From: Oscillospiraceae bacterium
GTDB lineage: Bacteria > Bacillota > Clostridia > Oscillospirales > Ruminococcaceae
Length of the DNA stretch: 64,000 nucleotides
Direction: 5' to 3'
Assembly: GCA_017396665.1 (NCBI GenBank)
Contig: JAFQLH010000037.1
Coordinates: 1 to 64,000, forward strand
In this document: positions 54,046-61,999 of the stretch, one piece after another
Numbering within the stretch: position 1 is the first letter of the stretch
Layout: the number at the start of each line of letters is the position of its first letter
Translations under genes and position numbers: made by a program
Notes under the pieces: model-generated
What the model was told of the DNA's origin: nothing
The model's database searches: none
What the model saw: the letters and a program-made list of their open reading frames with translations, nothing else

Positions 54046-55197
54046 ATGAAAAAGCCAAAGCTCCCAAAGCTTAAAATCGGAACGATTGCACTTATATCGG
54101 TCTTTGCGCTGTGCATTATTCTCAATGTACTCGCAAGACTGTGCAGTCCGTTTGCTGACTTTTATCTGGAATACATATTTCCTGTTTTCAACCACACCTT
54201 CGGAAGGCTTTGCTCGTGGGTGCCCTTCTCGGTGGGTGAGATACTTATTCTCATAGCACTCGTAGGGCTTCCCGCTTCGCTCATTCTGTATGCTGTTCTT
54301 ATGATAATCAAAAAGGGCAGACGCAAGAAGGTAAGCCGGGTATACTTCACTGTTATTGCGTGGTGCGTAGCTTATGTACTGCTCACCGAAACGCTCAATT
54401 GCTTTATACTCTATCAGTGCTCGACGTTTGCTTCAAAGAACGGCATATCAGAAAACACCTACTCGGCAGAGCAGCTTCTTGATTTGTACGAGGTTTTGGC
54501 AAGGCAGACAAATGAGGCTTCAAAGCAGATAGAGCGTGATGAGAACGGCTGCTTTGTTTTAAACGCAGACCTTGACGAGACGGCCAAGGAAAACCTTCTG
54601 GCACTCTCTGAAAGATACCCTGTACTTGACGGCTTCTACACAACGCCTAAGCCTGTCATAAACTCATACTTTATGAGTCAGCAGTATCTTATGGGAATAT
54701 ACTTCCCGTTCACGCTTGAGGCAAACTACAACCACCTTATGTATGAGAGCAATATGCCTTGTACCGTAACGCACGAGCTTGTGCACACACAGGGCATCAT
54801 TCTCGAAGACGAGGCAAACTTTATTTCCTTCCTCGCCTGCTCGGAGTCTGACAATGCGGATTACCGTTACAGCGGTTATCTGTCGGCACTCAAGTATGTT
54901 CTGAACAAGTCCTATGATGCGGTTGCGGATTTGGACGATTCCTACAAGCTTCGCTACAACGAGATTACTCTTAGCCTTGACTACGGAATACTTGTTGACA
55001 TAAACGAGAATCAGAGCTACTGGCAGAGCGTTCAGGAAGAGGATGAGGGCATTCTGCCTTCAGATGTTGTTGACGAAATCGGGAACGAGTTTATCGACGT
55101 AAACCTCAAGCTCAACGGTGTTGAAGACGGCAGGCAGAGCTACGGAAGAATGGTTGACCTGCTACTAAACTATTACAGCGATAAGGAACTTATATGA
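54046..55197 (+). CDS. DUF3810 membrane metallopeptidase-like protein
   Basis: A 383-aa protein with three N-terminal membrane helices (about 10-30, 60-85, 95-115) and a large outer domain that contains VTHELVHTQGI followed by EDEANFISFLAC. This is an HExxH site with a downstream Glu, the layout of zinc peptidases and of DUF3810. Substrate unknown. The ATG at 54046 is one base after the fhs stop, so it is translationally coupled; it overlaps tsaE by 4 bases. Confidence 0.82.
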   Translation: MKKPKLPKLKIGTIALISVFALCIILNVLARLCSPFADFYLEYIFPVFNHTFGRLCSWVPFSVGEILILIALVGLPASLILYAVLMIIKKGRRKKVSRVYFTVIAWCVAYVLLTETLNCFILYQCSTFASKNGISENTYSAEQLLDLYEVLARQTNEASKQIERDENGCFVLNADLDETAKENLLALSERYPVLDGFYTTPKPVINSYFMSQQYLMGIYFPFTLEANYNHLMYESNMPCTVTHELVHTQGIILEDEANFISFLACSESDNADYRYSGYLSALKYVLNKSYDAVADLDDSYKLRYNEITLSLDYGILVDINENQSYWQSVQEEDEGILPSDVVDEIGNEFIDVNLKLNGVEDGRQSYGRMVDLLLNYYSDKELI

Positions 55198-55646
55198 CAC
55201 ACAAATACATAACACATTCCGCACAGGAGACGATAGAGCTTGCGACAAGCTTCGGCAAGAAGCTCAGAGGCTCTGACATAATAGCCTACAAGGGCGGTCT
55301 CGGTGCGGGCAAAACTACCTTTACAAGAGGTATAGCGATTGGTATGGGACTCGGCGACGAGGTTATCTCCCCTACCTTCTCGCTTGTCAATGAATACACC
55401 AAAAGCGGTGTGAGGACAAGGCTTGTGCATTTTGATATGTACCGCATAACAGGTGCTTTAGACCTTGAAACTACGGGCTTTTTTGACTACATGGACTGCG
55501 ACACCGTTATTGCGGTTGAGTGGAGCGAGAACATAGAAGACGAGCTTGACGATGACTGCATTACAGTTACGATTGACCGCATTGACGATGAAACAAGAGA
55601 GATTACTGTGACGGGAGATGAACGATTTGCTTTGCTTGGGGATTGA
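55194..55646 (+). CDS. tsaE: tRNA t6A biosynthesis ATPase TsaE
   Basis: A 150-aa P-loop protein (GGLGAGKTTFTRG, about 34-46; SPTFSLVNEY, the switch region; HFDMYR). It works with TsaB and TsaD to transfer threonylcarbamoyl to A37 of tRNAs. It overlaps the previous gene by ATGA and tsaB by 29 bases. Confidence 0.95.
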   Translation: MTHKYITHSAQETIELATSFGKKLRGSDIIAYKGGLGAGKTTFTRGIAIGMGLGDEVISPTFSLVNEYTKSGVRTRLVHFDMYRITGALDLETTGFFDYMDCDTVIAVEWSENIEDELDDDCITVTIDRIDDETREITVTGDERFALLGD

Positions 55647-56316
55647 GACATCGGGCAACATTGCCTCGGTTGCTGTCTGCACTGAAAACGAGGTGCTGGC
55701 AAGCGTTTGCATAAAGACGAGGCTTACGCACTCACAGGTTATTCTTCCGCTTGTTAAAAAGCTTATGGAAGACGCTGAGCTTTCCATGTCGGACCTTGAG
55801 CTTATAGCGGTTGCAAACGGTCCGGGCTCTTACACAGGTCTGAGGATAGGAATTGCGGCGGTAAAGGGAATGTGCATGGCACTTGGCTGCAAGTGTATCG
55901 GGGTATCGACACTCGAAGAGCTTGCCTTCAATGTATGCTCTGCAAAGGCTACCGTGCTTTCTGTTTTAAAGGCAAGAAAGGGCGTTGTATACTTCGGCGG
56001 CTACGAAGCTGACGGGTGCGGGGTTTCCTGCGTATACGAGGACAGAGTTTGTTCTCCTCTTGAGGTAAAGGAATTTGCACAGACAGTCAAGGGCGACATA
56101 ATCATTGTCGGCGACTGCTGTGACGAAATAAAAAGTGAGCTTTTCCCTGACGATGACAGGGTTACAGTTGCTCCTGCAAAGGACAGGCTGCAGAATGCTG
56201 TATCGGTCTGCTTTGCGGGAATGAAAAAAAGCGGATACACAGCCGCTGAAAGGCTTGAGGCAGTATATCTTCAGAATACAAAGGCTGAAAAGGACAAGGC
56301 TCACGCTGACAAGTAA
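55618..56316 (+). CDS. tsaB: tRNA t6A biosynthesis protein TsaB
   Basis: A 232-aa ASKHA-fold protein with GIETSGNIASVAV, HSQVILPLVKKL and the signature VANGPGSYTGLRIG. It scaffolds TsaD. GGGAG precedes the ATG inside tsaE. tsaD is not in the window. Confidence 0.95.
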   Translation: MNDLLCLGIETSGNIASVAVCTENEVLASVCIKTRLTHSQVILPLVKKLMEDAELSMSDLELIAVANGPGSYTGLRIGIAAVKGMCMALGCKCIGVSTLEELAFNVCSAKATVLSVLKARKGVVYFGGYEADGCGVSCVYEDRVCSPLEVKEFAQTVKGDIIIVGDCCDEIKSELFPDDDRVTVAPAKDRLQNAVSVCFAGMKKSGYTAAERLEAVYLQNTKAEKDKAHADK

Positions 56317-56340
56317 TAAACGAAAGGATACGTTATTAAA

Positions 56341-56775
56341 ATGATTGCAATCGGAAATGACCACGCAGCCGTTTCACTCAAGAAGGCTGTATGCGAATAC
56401 TTAGACTCAAAGGGAATCAGCTACAAGGACTTTGGCTGCGGCGAGGGTGAAAAGTGCGACTACCCTGACAAAGCCAAGGAGGTCTGCGAGGCGGTTACAA
56501 GCGGAGAATGTGAAAAGGCAATCCTTGTCTGCGGTACAGGCGTGGGAATGTCAATGGCAGCAAACAAGATAAAGGGCATCCGTGCGGCTTGCTGCAGCGA
56601 CTACTTCTCTGTTAAGTTCACAAGACTTCACAATGACGCAAATGTTCTTTGCTTCGGTGAAAGAGTTGTCGGAGCAGGACTTGCGACAGAGCTTGTTGAG
56701 GTGTTCCTCACAACTGAATTTGAGGGCGGAAGACACGCAACACGTGTTGACAAGATTACTGCTCTTGAAAAATAA
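56341..56775 (+). CDS. rpiB: ribose-5-phosphate isomerase B
   Basis: A 144-aa RpiB/LacAB-type sugar isomerase interconverting ribulose-5-P and ribose-5-P. It opens IAIGNDHAAVSLKKAV and contains the catalytic Cys motif VCGTGVGMSMAANK, with RAACCSDYFSVKFTRLHNDANVLCFG. AAAGGA precedes the ATG. It is last of the fhs-to-rpiB gene run; a terminator follows. Confidence 0.96.
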   Translation: MIAIGNDHAAVSLKKAVCEYLDSKGISYKDFGCGEGEKCDYPDKAKEVCEAVTSGECEKAILVCGTGVGMSMAANKIKGIRAACCSDYFSVKFTRLHNDANVLCFGERVVGAGLATELVEVFLTTEFEGGRHATRVDKITALEK

Positions 56776-56792
56776 CTTCAATATAGTGCAAA

Positions 56793-56824
56793 ATCCCTCG
56801 TGTCGCTTGACACGGGGGATTTTT
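56793..56824 (+). terminator. rpiB terminator containing the next promoter's -35
   Basis: ATCCCTCGTGTC, GCTT, GACACGGGGGAT and a T-run form a 12-bp stem with one G-U pair. The -35 box of the zinc-operon promoter (56807-56812) spans the loop and the 3' arm. Confidence 0.88.
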
Positions 56825-56860
56825 GGTGGTATAATATGAAATTGAGTTTCAGTTTCAAAT
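56807..56860 (+). promoter_or_regulatory. promoter of the zinc operon with possible operator
   Basis: TTGACA (56807-56812), 17 bases, TATAAT (56830-56835). Just downstream, at the expected transcription start, lies GTTTCAGTTTCA (direct repeat) within an imperfect dyad TTGA-N9-TCAA (56842-56858), a candidate site for the regulator encoded next. Confidence 0.7.
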
Positions 56861-56883
56861 TGATACAAAGGGAGGCACACAAT

Positions 56884-57288
56884 ATGGCACAGTACAAGAC
56901 AAAGCAGAGAGCTCAGGTTGTTGAGTGCTTAAAGGAAAACAAGGACAAGCATATGACAGTTGAGATGCTTATAAAATACCTTTCAAACGCCGGGGTGTCT
57001 GTTGGCAGGGCGACTATATACCGAACTCTTGATATGCTTTGCAAGGAGGGTATCATCAGACGATATGAGCTGACGGTTGACAACTCTGCCTGCTACCAGT
57101 ACATTGATGAGCACGCAGATTGCTCGGAGCATTTCCATCTGAAGTGTGAAAAATGCGGAGAGCTTATTCATCTCGACTGCGACCATATCACAGAGCTTTC
57201 AAAGCACATTGAGAAGGACCATGCTTTTAAGGTGAACAACTCAAAGACGGTTCTTTACGGGCTTTGTGCTAAGTGTGCGGGATTATAA
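56884..57288 (+). CDS. Fur-family regulator, probably Zur
   Basis: A 134-aa Fur-family repressor. The winged helix includes VSVGRATIYRTLDMLCKEGII; HFHLKCEKCG and a C-terminal CAKC form the structural zinc site; the HxH ligands of the regulatory site are in ADCSEHFHLKC. It is directly upstream of znuACB in the same direction, so zinc-responsive control (Zur) is the likely role; Fur or PerR cannot be excluded from sequence alone. GGGAGG precedes the ATG at 56884. Confidence 0.88.
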   Translation: MAQYKTKQRAQVVECLKENKDKHMTVEMLIKYLSNAGVSVGRATIYRTLDMLCKEGIIRRYELTVDNSACYQYIDEHADCSEHFHLKCEKCGELIHLDCDHITELSKHIEKDHAFKVNNSKTVLYGLCAKCAGL

Positions 57289-57315
57289 TATACAAATTAC
57301 GAAAGGCAAATACCA

Positions 57316-58284
57316 ATGAAGATTTTCTCTAAGATAACAAAGCTTGCGGTTTCATCGCTTCTTTGTGTTTCGATTGTTACAGGTTCGCTTACTTCCTGCT
57401 CGTTAGGTGACAAGCTTGGGGGCAAGGATGACGGCAAGCTCGATATTGTTACTACCATATTCCCTTCCTACGATTTTGCGAAGGAAGTTTCGGGTGACAA
57501 CGCCAATATAACAATGCTTCTGAAATCCGGTCAGGAGAGCCACACCTACGAGCCGACGACTCAGGACATTCTCTCTATACAGAACTGCGACCTGTTTATA
57601 TATGTCGGCGGTGAGAATGATGCGTGGGTTGACGATATTCTTGAGTCCTTTGATGAGCCGGTAACGGTTATTAAAATGATGGACTGCGTACAGCTGTGCG
57701 ATGAGGAGCACATCGAAGGCACAGACGAGCACGACCACGAGCACGACCACGAGCACGAGACAGACGAGCACATCTGGACCTCTCCGAAGAACGCTATGGC
57801 GATTTCGCAGGAAATCTGCGACACTCTTTGCGAGATAGACGAGGACAACAAGGACGAATACAAAAAGAACTGCGAAAACTATCTCTCAGAGCTTCAAAAG
57901 CTTGATGGAGAAATCCGTGAAGTTGTAGAGTCGGCAAAGAGGGACACTCTTGTTTTCGGTGACAGGTTCCCGTTTTTGTACTTTGCACAGGAGTACGGTC
58001 TTAACTACTATGCGGCATTTTCGGGCTGTTCTACTGAAACAGAGCCGAGTGCGAAGACTATTGCATTCCTGATTGAAAAGATTGAAAGCGAGGACATACC
58101 TGCTGTTTTATACATTGAATTCTCGACTCAGACTGTTGCGGATTCCATCGCTGAGCAGACAGGCACAAAGTCGCTCCTTCTTCACTCCTGCCACAACGTT
58201 ACGCAGGAGGAGATAGAAGACGGTGCGTCATACATCTCTCTGATGGAAGGAAACATTGAGGTTTTAAAGGAGGCTCTTAACTGA
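57316..58284 (+). CDS. znuA: zinc-binding lipoprotein of a ZnuABC importer
   Basis: A 322-aa cluster A-I metal-binding protein. It has a lipoprotein signal with lipobox LTSC (Cys about 28), TIFPSYDFAKEV, the first metal His in SGQESHTYEPT, an acidic His-rich loop (DEHDHEHDHEHE, about 138-150) typical of zinc rather than manganese binders, and later FGDRFPFLYFAQEYGL. AAAGG precedes the ATG. It is followed by the ATPase gene with a one-base overlap. Confidence 0.94.
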   Translation: MKIFSKITKLAVSSLLCVSIVTGSLTSCSLGDKLGGKDDGKLDIVTTIFPSYDFAKEVSGDNANITMLLKSGQESHTYEPTTQDILSIQNCDLFIYVGGENDAWVDDILESFDEPVTVIKMMDCVQLCDEEHIEGTDEHDHEHDHEHETDEHIWTSPKNAMAISQEICDTLCEIDEDNKDEYKKNCENYLSELQKLDGEIREVVESAKRDTLVFGDRFPFLYFAQEYGLNYYAAFSGCSTETEPSAKTIAFLIEKIESEDIPAVLYIEFSTQTVADSIAEQTGTKSLLLHSCHNVTQEEIEDGASYISLMEGNIEVLKEALN

Positions 58285-59006
58285 TGGCGGTTGTAAGCGT
58301 AAAGAATTTATGCGTGGTATATGACGGCTTTGAGGCTATACAGGACCTCAGCTTTTCGCTTGAAGACGGGGATTATCTTTGTGTTGTCGGAGAAAACGGC
58401 TCGGGAAAATCCACTCTCATCAAGACGCTGCTTGGACTAGTAAAGCAAAACAGCGGTGAGATAATCTATGATAATCTCAAGTCGGCACAGATTGGCTATA
58501 TGCCGCAGCAGACTGCGATACAGCGTGACTTCCCTGCTTCAGTTATGGAGGTTGTACTGACAGGCTGTCTTAAGCTCAACGGCAGGCTTCCGTTTTTCAA
58601 GAAGTCAGTCAAGGAGCTTGCTAAAAAAAATCTTGAGAAGGTTGGCGCTCTGGCACTTGCGGACAAGTGCTACGGGGAGCTTTCGGGCGGTCAGCAGCAG
58701 AGGGTGCTTCTTGCGAGGGCACTTTGCTCGACAGAAAAGCTTCTGATACTTGACGAGCCTGTTGCAAATCTTGACCCTAAGGCGACAAACGAGCTGTACG
58801 ACCTTATTCTAAAGCTCAACAAGGAGCAGAAAATCACTGTTATAATGGTTTCACACGACATAAGATGTGCCGTTTTGCAGGCAAGCAAGGTATTACACCT
58901 TGACAAGACACCTGTATTCTTCGGCACTACAAGCGACTACATAAACAGTCCTGAGGGAAGAAAATTCTTAGGACACGAGCATTGTCTTTGCGGAGGTGAG
59001 AGCTGA
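58284..59006 (+). CDS. znuC: zinc ABC transporter ATPase
   Basis: A 240-aa ABC ATPase with Walker A GENGSGKST, the signature LSGGQQQR, Walker B LLILDEPVANLD and the H-loop VSHD. Its first base overlaps the znuA stop. Confidence 0.95.
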   Translation: MAVVSVKNLCVVYDGFEAIQDLSFSLEDGDYLCVVGENGSGKSTLIKTLLGLVKQNSGEIIYDNLKSAQIGYMPQQTAIQRDFPASVMEVVLTGCLKLNGRLPFFKKSVKELAKKNLEKVGALALADKCYGELSGGQQQRVLLARALCSTEKLLILDEPVANLDPKATNELYDLILKLNKEQKITVIMVSHDIRCAVLQASKVLHLDKTPVFFGTTSDYINSPEGRKFLGHEHCLCGGES

Positions 59007-59007
59007 T

Positions 59008-59835
59008 ATGCTGGAGGAACTCATCGGACTTTTATCGCTGACTTTTTTCAGGCGTGCACTTATAGTCGGGATACTTGTATCTCTAAGTGCGGCACTTCTT
59101 GGCGTAAGCCTTGTACTCAAGCGTTATTCAATGATTGGTGACGGTCTTTCTCACGTTGGCTTCTGCACGCTTTCAATTGCGGCAGTAATGAACTGGGCAC
59201 CGCTTTACTTCTCAATACCTATTGTAGTTCTTGCGGCATTTCTACTGCTCAGACTTTCGGAAAACGGCAAAATCAAGGGTGACGCTGCTACGGCGCTTAT
59301 CACGACAAGCTCGCTTGCTATCGGTGTAATAGTAACCTCACTCGGAAGCGGAATGACGACCGATGTAAACAACTACATGTTCGGAAGCATACTCATAATG
59401 AGCGAATCCGACGTTACGCTGAGCGTGATACTGTCGGTTGCGGTGCTTACGCTGTTTGTGCTTTTCTATAACAAGCTTCTTGCTGTAACCTTTGACGAGA
59501 GCTTTGCGAAGGCAACGGGAATAAAAGCAGGACTTTACAATATGCTTCTTGCAATTCTGACGGCACTCACCATTGTTCTGGGAATGAGAATGATGGGAAC
59601 GCTTCTTATTTCGGGACTTATTGTGTTCCCTGCACTCACATCAATGGGCGTATTCAAGAAGTTCAAGTCGGTTATAATCTGCTCGGCGATTGTATCGGTC
59701 ATCTGCTTTATTATCGGAATGTTCGGCTCATACATCTTCTCTACACCTGCCGGTGCGAGCGTTGTTGTGGCAAATCTGATAACCTTCGTCGTTTTCAGAA
59801 TTGTCGGCACAATCTGTGCAAAGATAAAAAAATAA
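59008..59835 (+). CDS. znuB: zinc ABC transporter permease
   Basis: A 275-aa ABC-3 family permease with about eight helices; GDGLSHVGF and RMMGTLLISGLIVFPALTS are family blocks. I chose the ATG at 59008, 11 bases after GGAGG inside znuC; a GTG at 58996 overlaps that site. Confidence 0.94.
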   Translation: MLEELIGLLSLTFFRRALIVGILVSLSAALLGVSLVLKRYSMIGDGLSHVGFCTLSIAAVMNWAPLYFSIPIVVLAAFLLLRLSENGKIKGDAATALITTSSLAIGVIVTSLGSGMTTDVNNYMFGSILIMSESDVTLSVILSVAVLTLFVLFYNKLLAVTFDESFAKATGIKAGLYNMLLAILTALTIVLGMRMMGTLLISGLIVFPALTSMGVFKKFKSVIICSAIVSVICFIIGMFGSYIFSTPAGASVVVANLITFVVFRIVGTICAKIKK

Positions 59836-59899
59836 CGCCCCTGAGAGCGACAAAACAGGGTGCCCTGAGGGCATTTCCCGCCTATTATAAGAAACAACA

Positions 59900-59935
59900 A
59901 ATCCCGCAGTTGCAAAACGGCGGGATTTTAATTTT
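59900..59935. terminator. terminator after the zinc operon
   Basis: AATCCCGC and GCGGGATT form an 8-bp stem followed by TTTTAATTTT on the plus strand. Two further inverted repeats lie nearby: GTGCCC/GGGCAT near 59860-59875, and GGCAC/GTGCC near 59946-59965. The last may serve the cyclophilin gene on the minus strand. Confidence 0.75.
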
Positions 59936-59978
59936 CTGTATAACCGGCACTCAAAATCCGGTGCCTTAATTTTTTACA

Positions 59979-60449
59979 CTAGTCGAGTGTAACCTTCTTC
60001 ATAATCTGCGGAGTCTTTGGCTTATCACGGAAATCTGTTGCTACGTCAGCGATTTCATCGACTACCTCGATTCCTTCAACGACTCTGCCGAATGCGGCAT
60101 ACTGTCCGTCGAGGTGCGGAGCGTCCTTATGCATAATGAAGAACTGTGATGAAGCGGAGTTTGGCATCATTGAACGAGCCATTGAGATAACTCCTCTTAC
60201 GTGCTTTATATCGTTAGGAACGCCGTTTGCAGCAAACTCGCCCTTGATGTCCTCATCTGCACCGCCTGTACCGTTGCCGAGAGGGTCGCCGCCCTGAATC
60301 ATAAAGCCCTTTATAACTCTGTGGAAGCAAAGTCCGTCATAAAAGCCCTTTGATACAAGCTTTTCAAAGTTTGCTACTGTGATTGGTGCCTTATCGGGAT
60401 AGAGCTCAAGCTTGATTACCTTCCCGTTTTCCATTTCGATTGTTACCAT
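59979..60449 (-). CDS. cyclophilin-type peptidyl-prolyl isomerase
   Basis: A 156-aa single-domain cyclophilin with FYDGLCFHRVIKGFMIQGGDP (catalytic Arg in FHRV), GTGG and the SASSQFFI-like SSQFFIMHKDAPHLDG. There is no signal peptide, so it is cytoplasmic. AGGAGG precedes the ATG. It is last of a three-gene minus-strand run with two uncharacterised proteins. Confidence 0.95.
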   Translation of the reverse strand: MVTIEMENGKVIKLELYPDKAPITVANFEKLVSKGFYDGLCFHRVIKGFMIQGGDPLGNGTGGADEDIKGEFAANGVPNDIKHVRGVISMARSMMPNSASSQFFIMHKDAPHLDGQYAAFGRVVEGIEVVDEIADVATDFRDKPKTPQIMKKVTLD

Positions 60450-60461
60450 TTTTACTTCCTC

Positions 60462-60980
60462 CTATTTCTTCTTTCTTGGGAGAAGACCTCTCTGACACAT
60501 ATCGAGAAGCTCTGCAAAATACTTATGGGCAGTTGTTGGTTCCTTCTTCTTTGCGAAGAGACCCTTCTTCTCCTCGTCCTGATACATAATGTAGTCAAGT
60601 GTTCCGTCGTTGTTTACTGCATAGAGTCTGTCGGTTCTCTTGAAGCCTGCTTCAGTTCTCATATTAGGGTCAAAGCATCCGAAGATATCCTTTGACATAA
60701 GGTCAACGAGGTTCAATACTGTCTGGAAGGTATCGCCCTTTTCACGCCACTCGGCAAGGTCTTCTGCAAAGAATTCCTGCACAGGAACGCCGTTTACCTC
60801 CATCTTTCTGATGATTCTCGCAAGAGAGGTTGACTTATCCCTGTCGGTAAGGCTCTCATACGGAGCATTCTTATACTCAAAGATATAATCGCTGAGTGTA
60901 TTGAGAAACAGCTTCTCGTAGTTGAACGGCTTACCCTTCTGGGCAAACTTTATGTAAGGTGACTGGATATCGATATTCAT
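60462..60980 (-). CDS. uncharacterised 172-aa protein
   Basis: A soluble, charged protein without signal, membrane helix or a motif that I recognise; mixed alpha/beta, with a Lys-rich tail (LLPRKKK). AGGAAGAG precedes the ATG. It lies between a coiled-coil protein gene (42 bases upstream) and the cyclophilin gene (12 bases downstream) and is presumably co-transcribed with both. Confidence 0.75.
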   Translation of the reverse strand: MNIDIQSPYIKFAQKGKPFNYEKLFLNTLSDYIFEYKNAPYESLTDRDKSTSLARIIRKMEVNGVPVQEFFAEDLAEWREKGDTFQTVLNLVDLMSKDIFGCFDPNMRTEAGFKRTDRLYAVNNDGTLDYIMYQDEEKKGLFAKKKEPTTAHKYFAELLDMCQRGLLPRKKK

Positions 60981-61022
60981 TTCATCTCTTCCTTTCTATA
61001 CTCAAAACAAATACTAAACTTT

Positions 61023-61823
61023 TTATCCGAACATTTCACGCAGTCTTCTGAGCTCTTCCTCATCCTGCTTCGCAGCCTTTTCTTCTTCAAGCCTTTTCTG
61101 TTCTTCCTTTTCGGCTGCTTCCTTGAGCGAGCCGTATTTTTCTTCAAACTGTCTTGTCAGCTTATCGAGCATATCCGTTGAAAGCGTCGGAATCTTATCC
61201 GGCAGGTCGATAGGCTTCGCCTTTATATCGCTGTTTGAAAACTCCTCCATCTTCGCAAGCTGCTGCTCTGAGAGTTTAGGCATTATGTTTTTTACCTTTT
61301 CCCTCTTTTCTGCGGCTTCCATATCATATTCCTGAGCACTTCTGAAAAGCTCATCGTCCTTTACTTCGGCAAACTCATTCTTGTTTCTGTTATAATGCTC
61401 ATCGGAAAGGTAGTCGTACTTATCTGCAAGCTCCTCTACCTTCTTATCCATATCGGTTTCTACGGCATTTCTTATAGCCTTATAACGTGTTCTGCTTTCC
61501 TTTTCCTGAACCTCTGTACAAATCTCCTCGAGCTTTACGCTTGCTTTAACAAGCTCCTTCTCTCTTACAGGGTTCTTATCGTACGCCTTATAGTCGAGCT
61601 CTTCCGGCTTTTGTGCAAGCTCCTTTTCCATTTCCTCGACCTTCTGGCGGATAGTATTCTCTTTTATACTCTTAGGACCTTTTACGCTACGGCTTTCCTG
61701 ACTCTTGAAATAAGCGTCAGCATCAAAAACTGCTGCAGGATTTTTTGCCGCAGCCACCTGTGGCTTTGACGGTGTATTCTGAACGACCGGTTCCTCGGCT
61801 TTTTTTCTGCTGAAAAAACCCAA
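61023..61823 (-). CDS. uncharacterised coiled-coil protein
   Basis: A 266-aa, highly charged protein. It has a basic N-terminus (GFFSRKK), a Pro/Ala-rich linker and long predicted coiled coils (about 55-190 and 225-266), ending EEELRRLREMFG. No family is recognised. The start is a TTG at 61823 with GAGGGGG 8 bases upstream; no in-frame ATG lies near the N-terminus. Its promoter is at 61855-61883, divergent from the J-like gene. Confidence 0.75.
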   Translation of the reverse strand: MGFFSRKKAEEPVVQNTPSKPQVAAAKNPAAVFDADAYFKSQESRSVKGPKSIKENTIRQKVEEMEKELAQKPEELDYKAYDKNPVREKELVKASVKLEEICTEVQEKESRTRYKAIRNAVETDMDKKVEELADKYDYLSDEHYNRNKNEFAEVKDDELFRSAQEYDMEAAEKREKVKNIMPKLSEQQLAKMEEFSNSDIKAKPIDLPDKIPTLSTDMLDKLTRQFEEKYGSLKEAAEKEEQKRLEEEKAAKQDEEELRRLREMFG

Positions 61824-61854
61824 TTACAAGTCCCCCTCTGACATATAATATATT

Positions 61855-61883
61855 ATTATACTACATATCAATGAAAAAAGCAA
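61855..61883 (-). promoter_or_regulatory. promoter of the coiled-coil/cyclophilin operon
   Basis: On the minus strand, TTGCTT (61878-61883), 17 bases, TATAAT (61855-61860). Confidence 0.6.
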
Positions 61884-61963
61884 ATATTTTTTGCCGAAGC
61901 TTTTATGTTTACATTTTGTTCATAAATTAAGGTTAAAATAGTGATAAATTGACTTTGGCAATT

Positions 61964-61972
61964 TGTTATAAT
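61964..61972 (+). promoter_or_regulatory. extended -10 promoter of the J-like gene
   Basis: TGTTATAAT (TG one base before TATAAT) with a poor -35, 27 bases before the start codon. Confidence 0.55.
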
Positions 61973-61999
61973 GAAAGTTACAAGTAAGGAGGTTTGACT

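Noticed and set aside
57718..57770. Repeated GAGCACGACCAC-type units
   Set aside because: These encode the His/Asp/Glu-rich metal loop of ZnuA, so they are a coding feature and not a CRISPR array or DNA repeat of interest.
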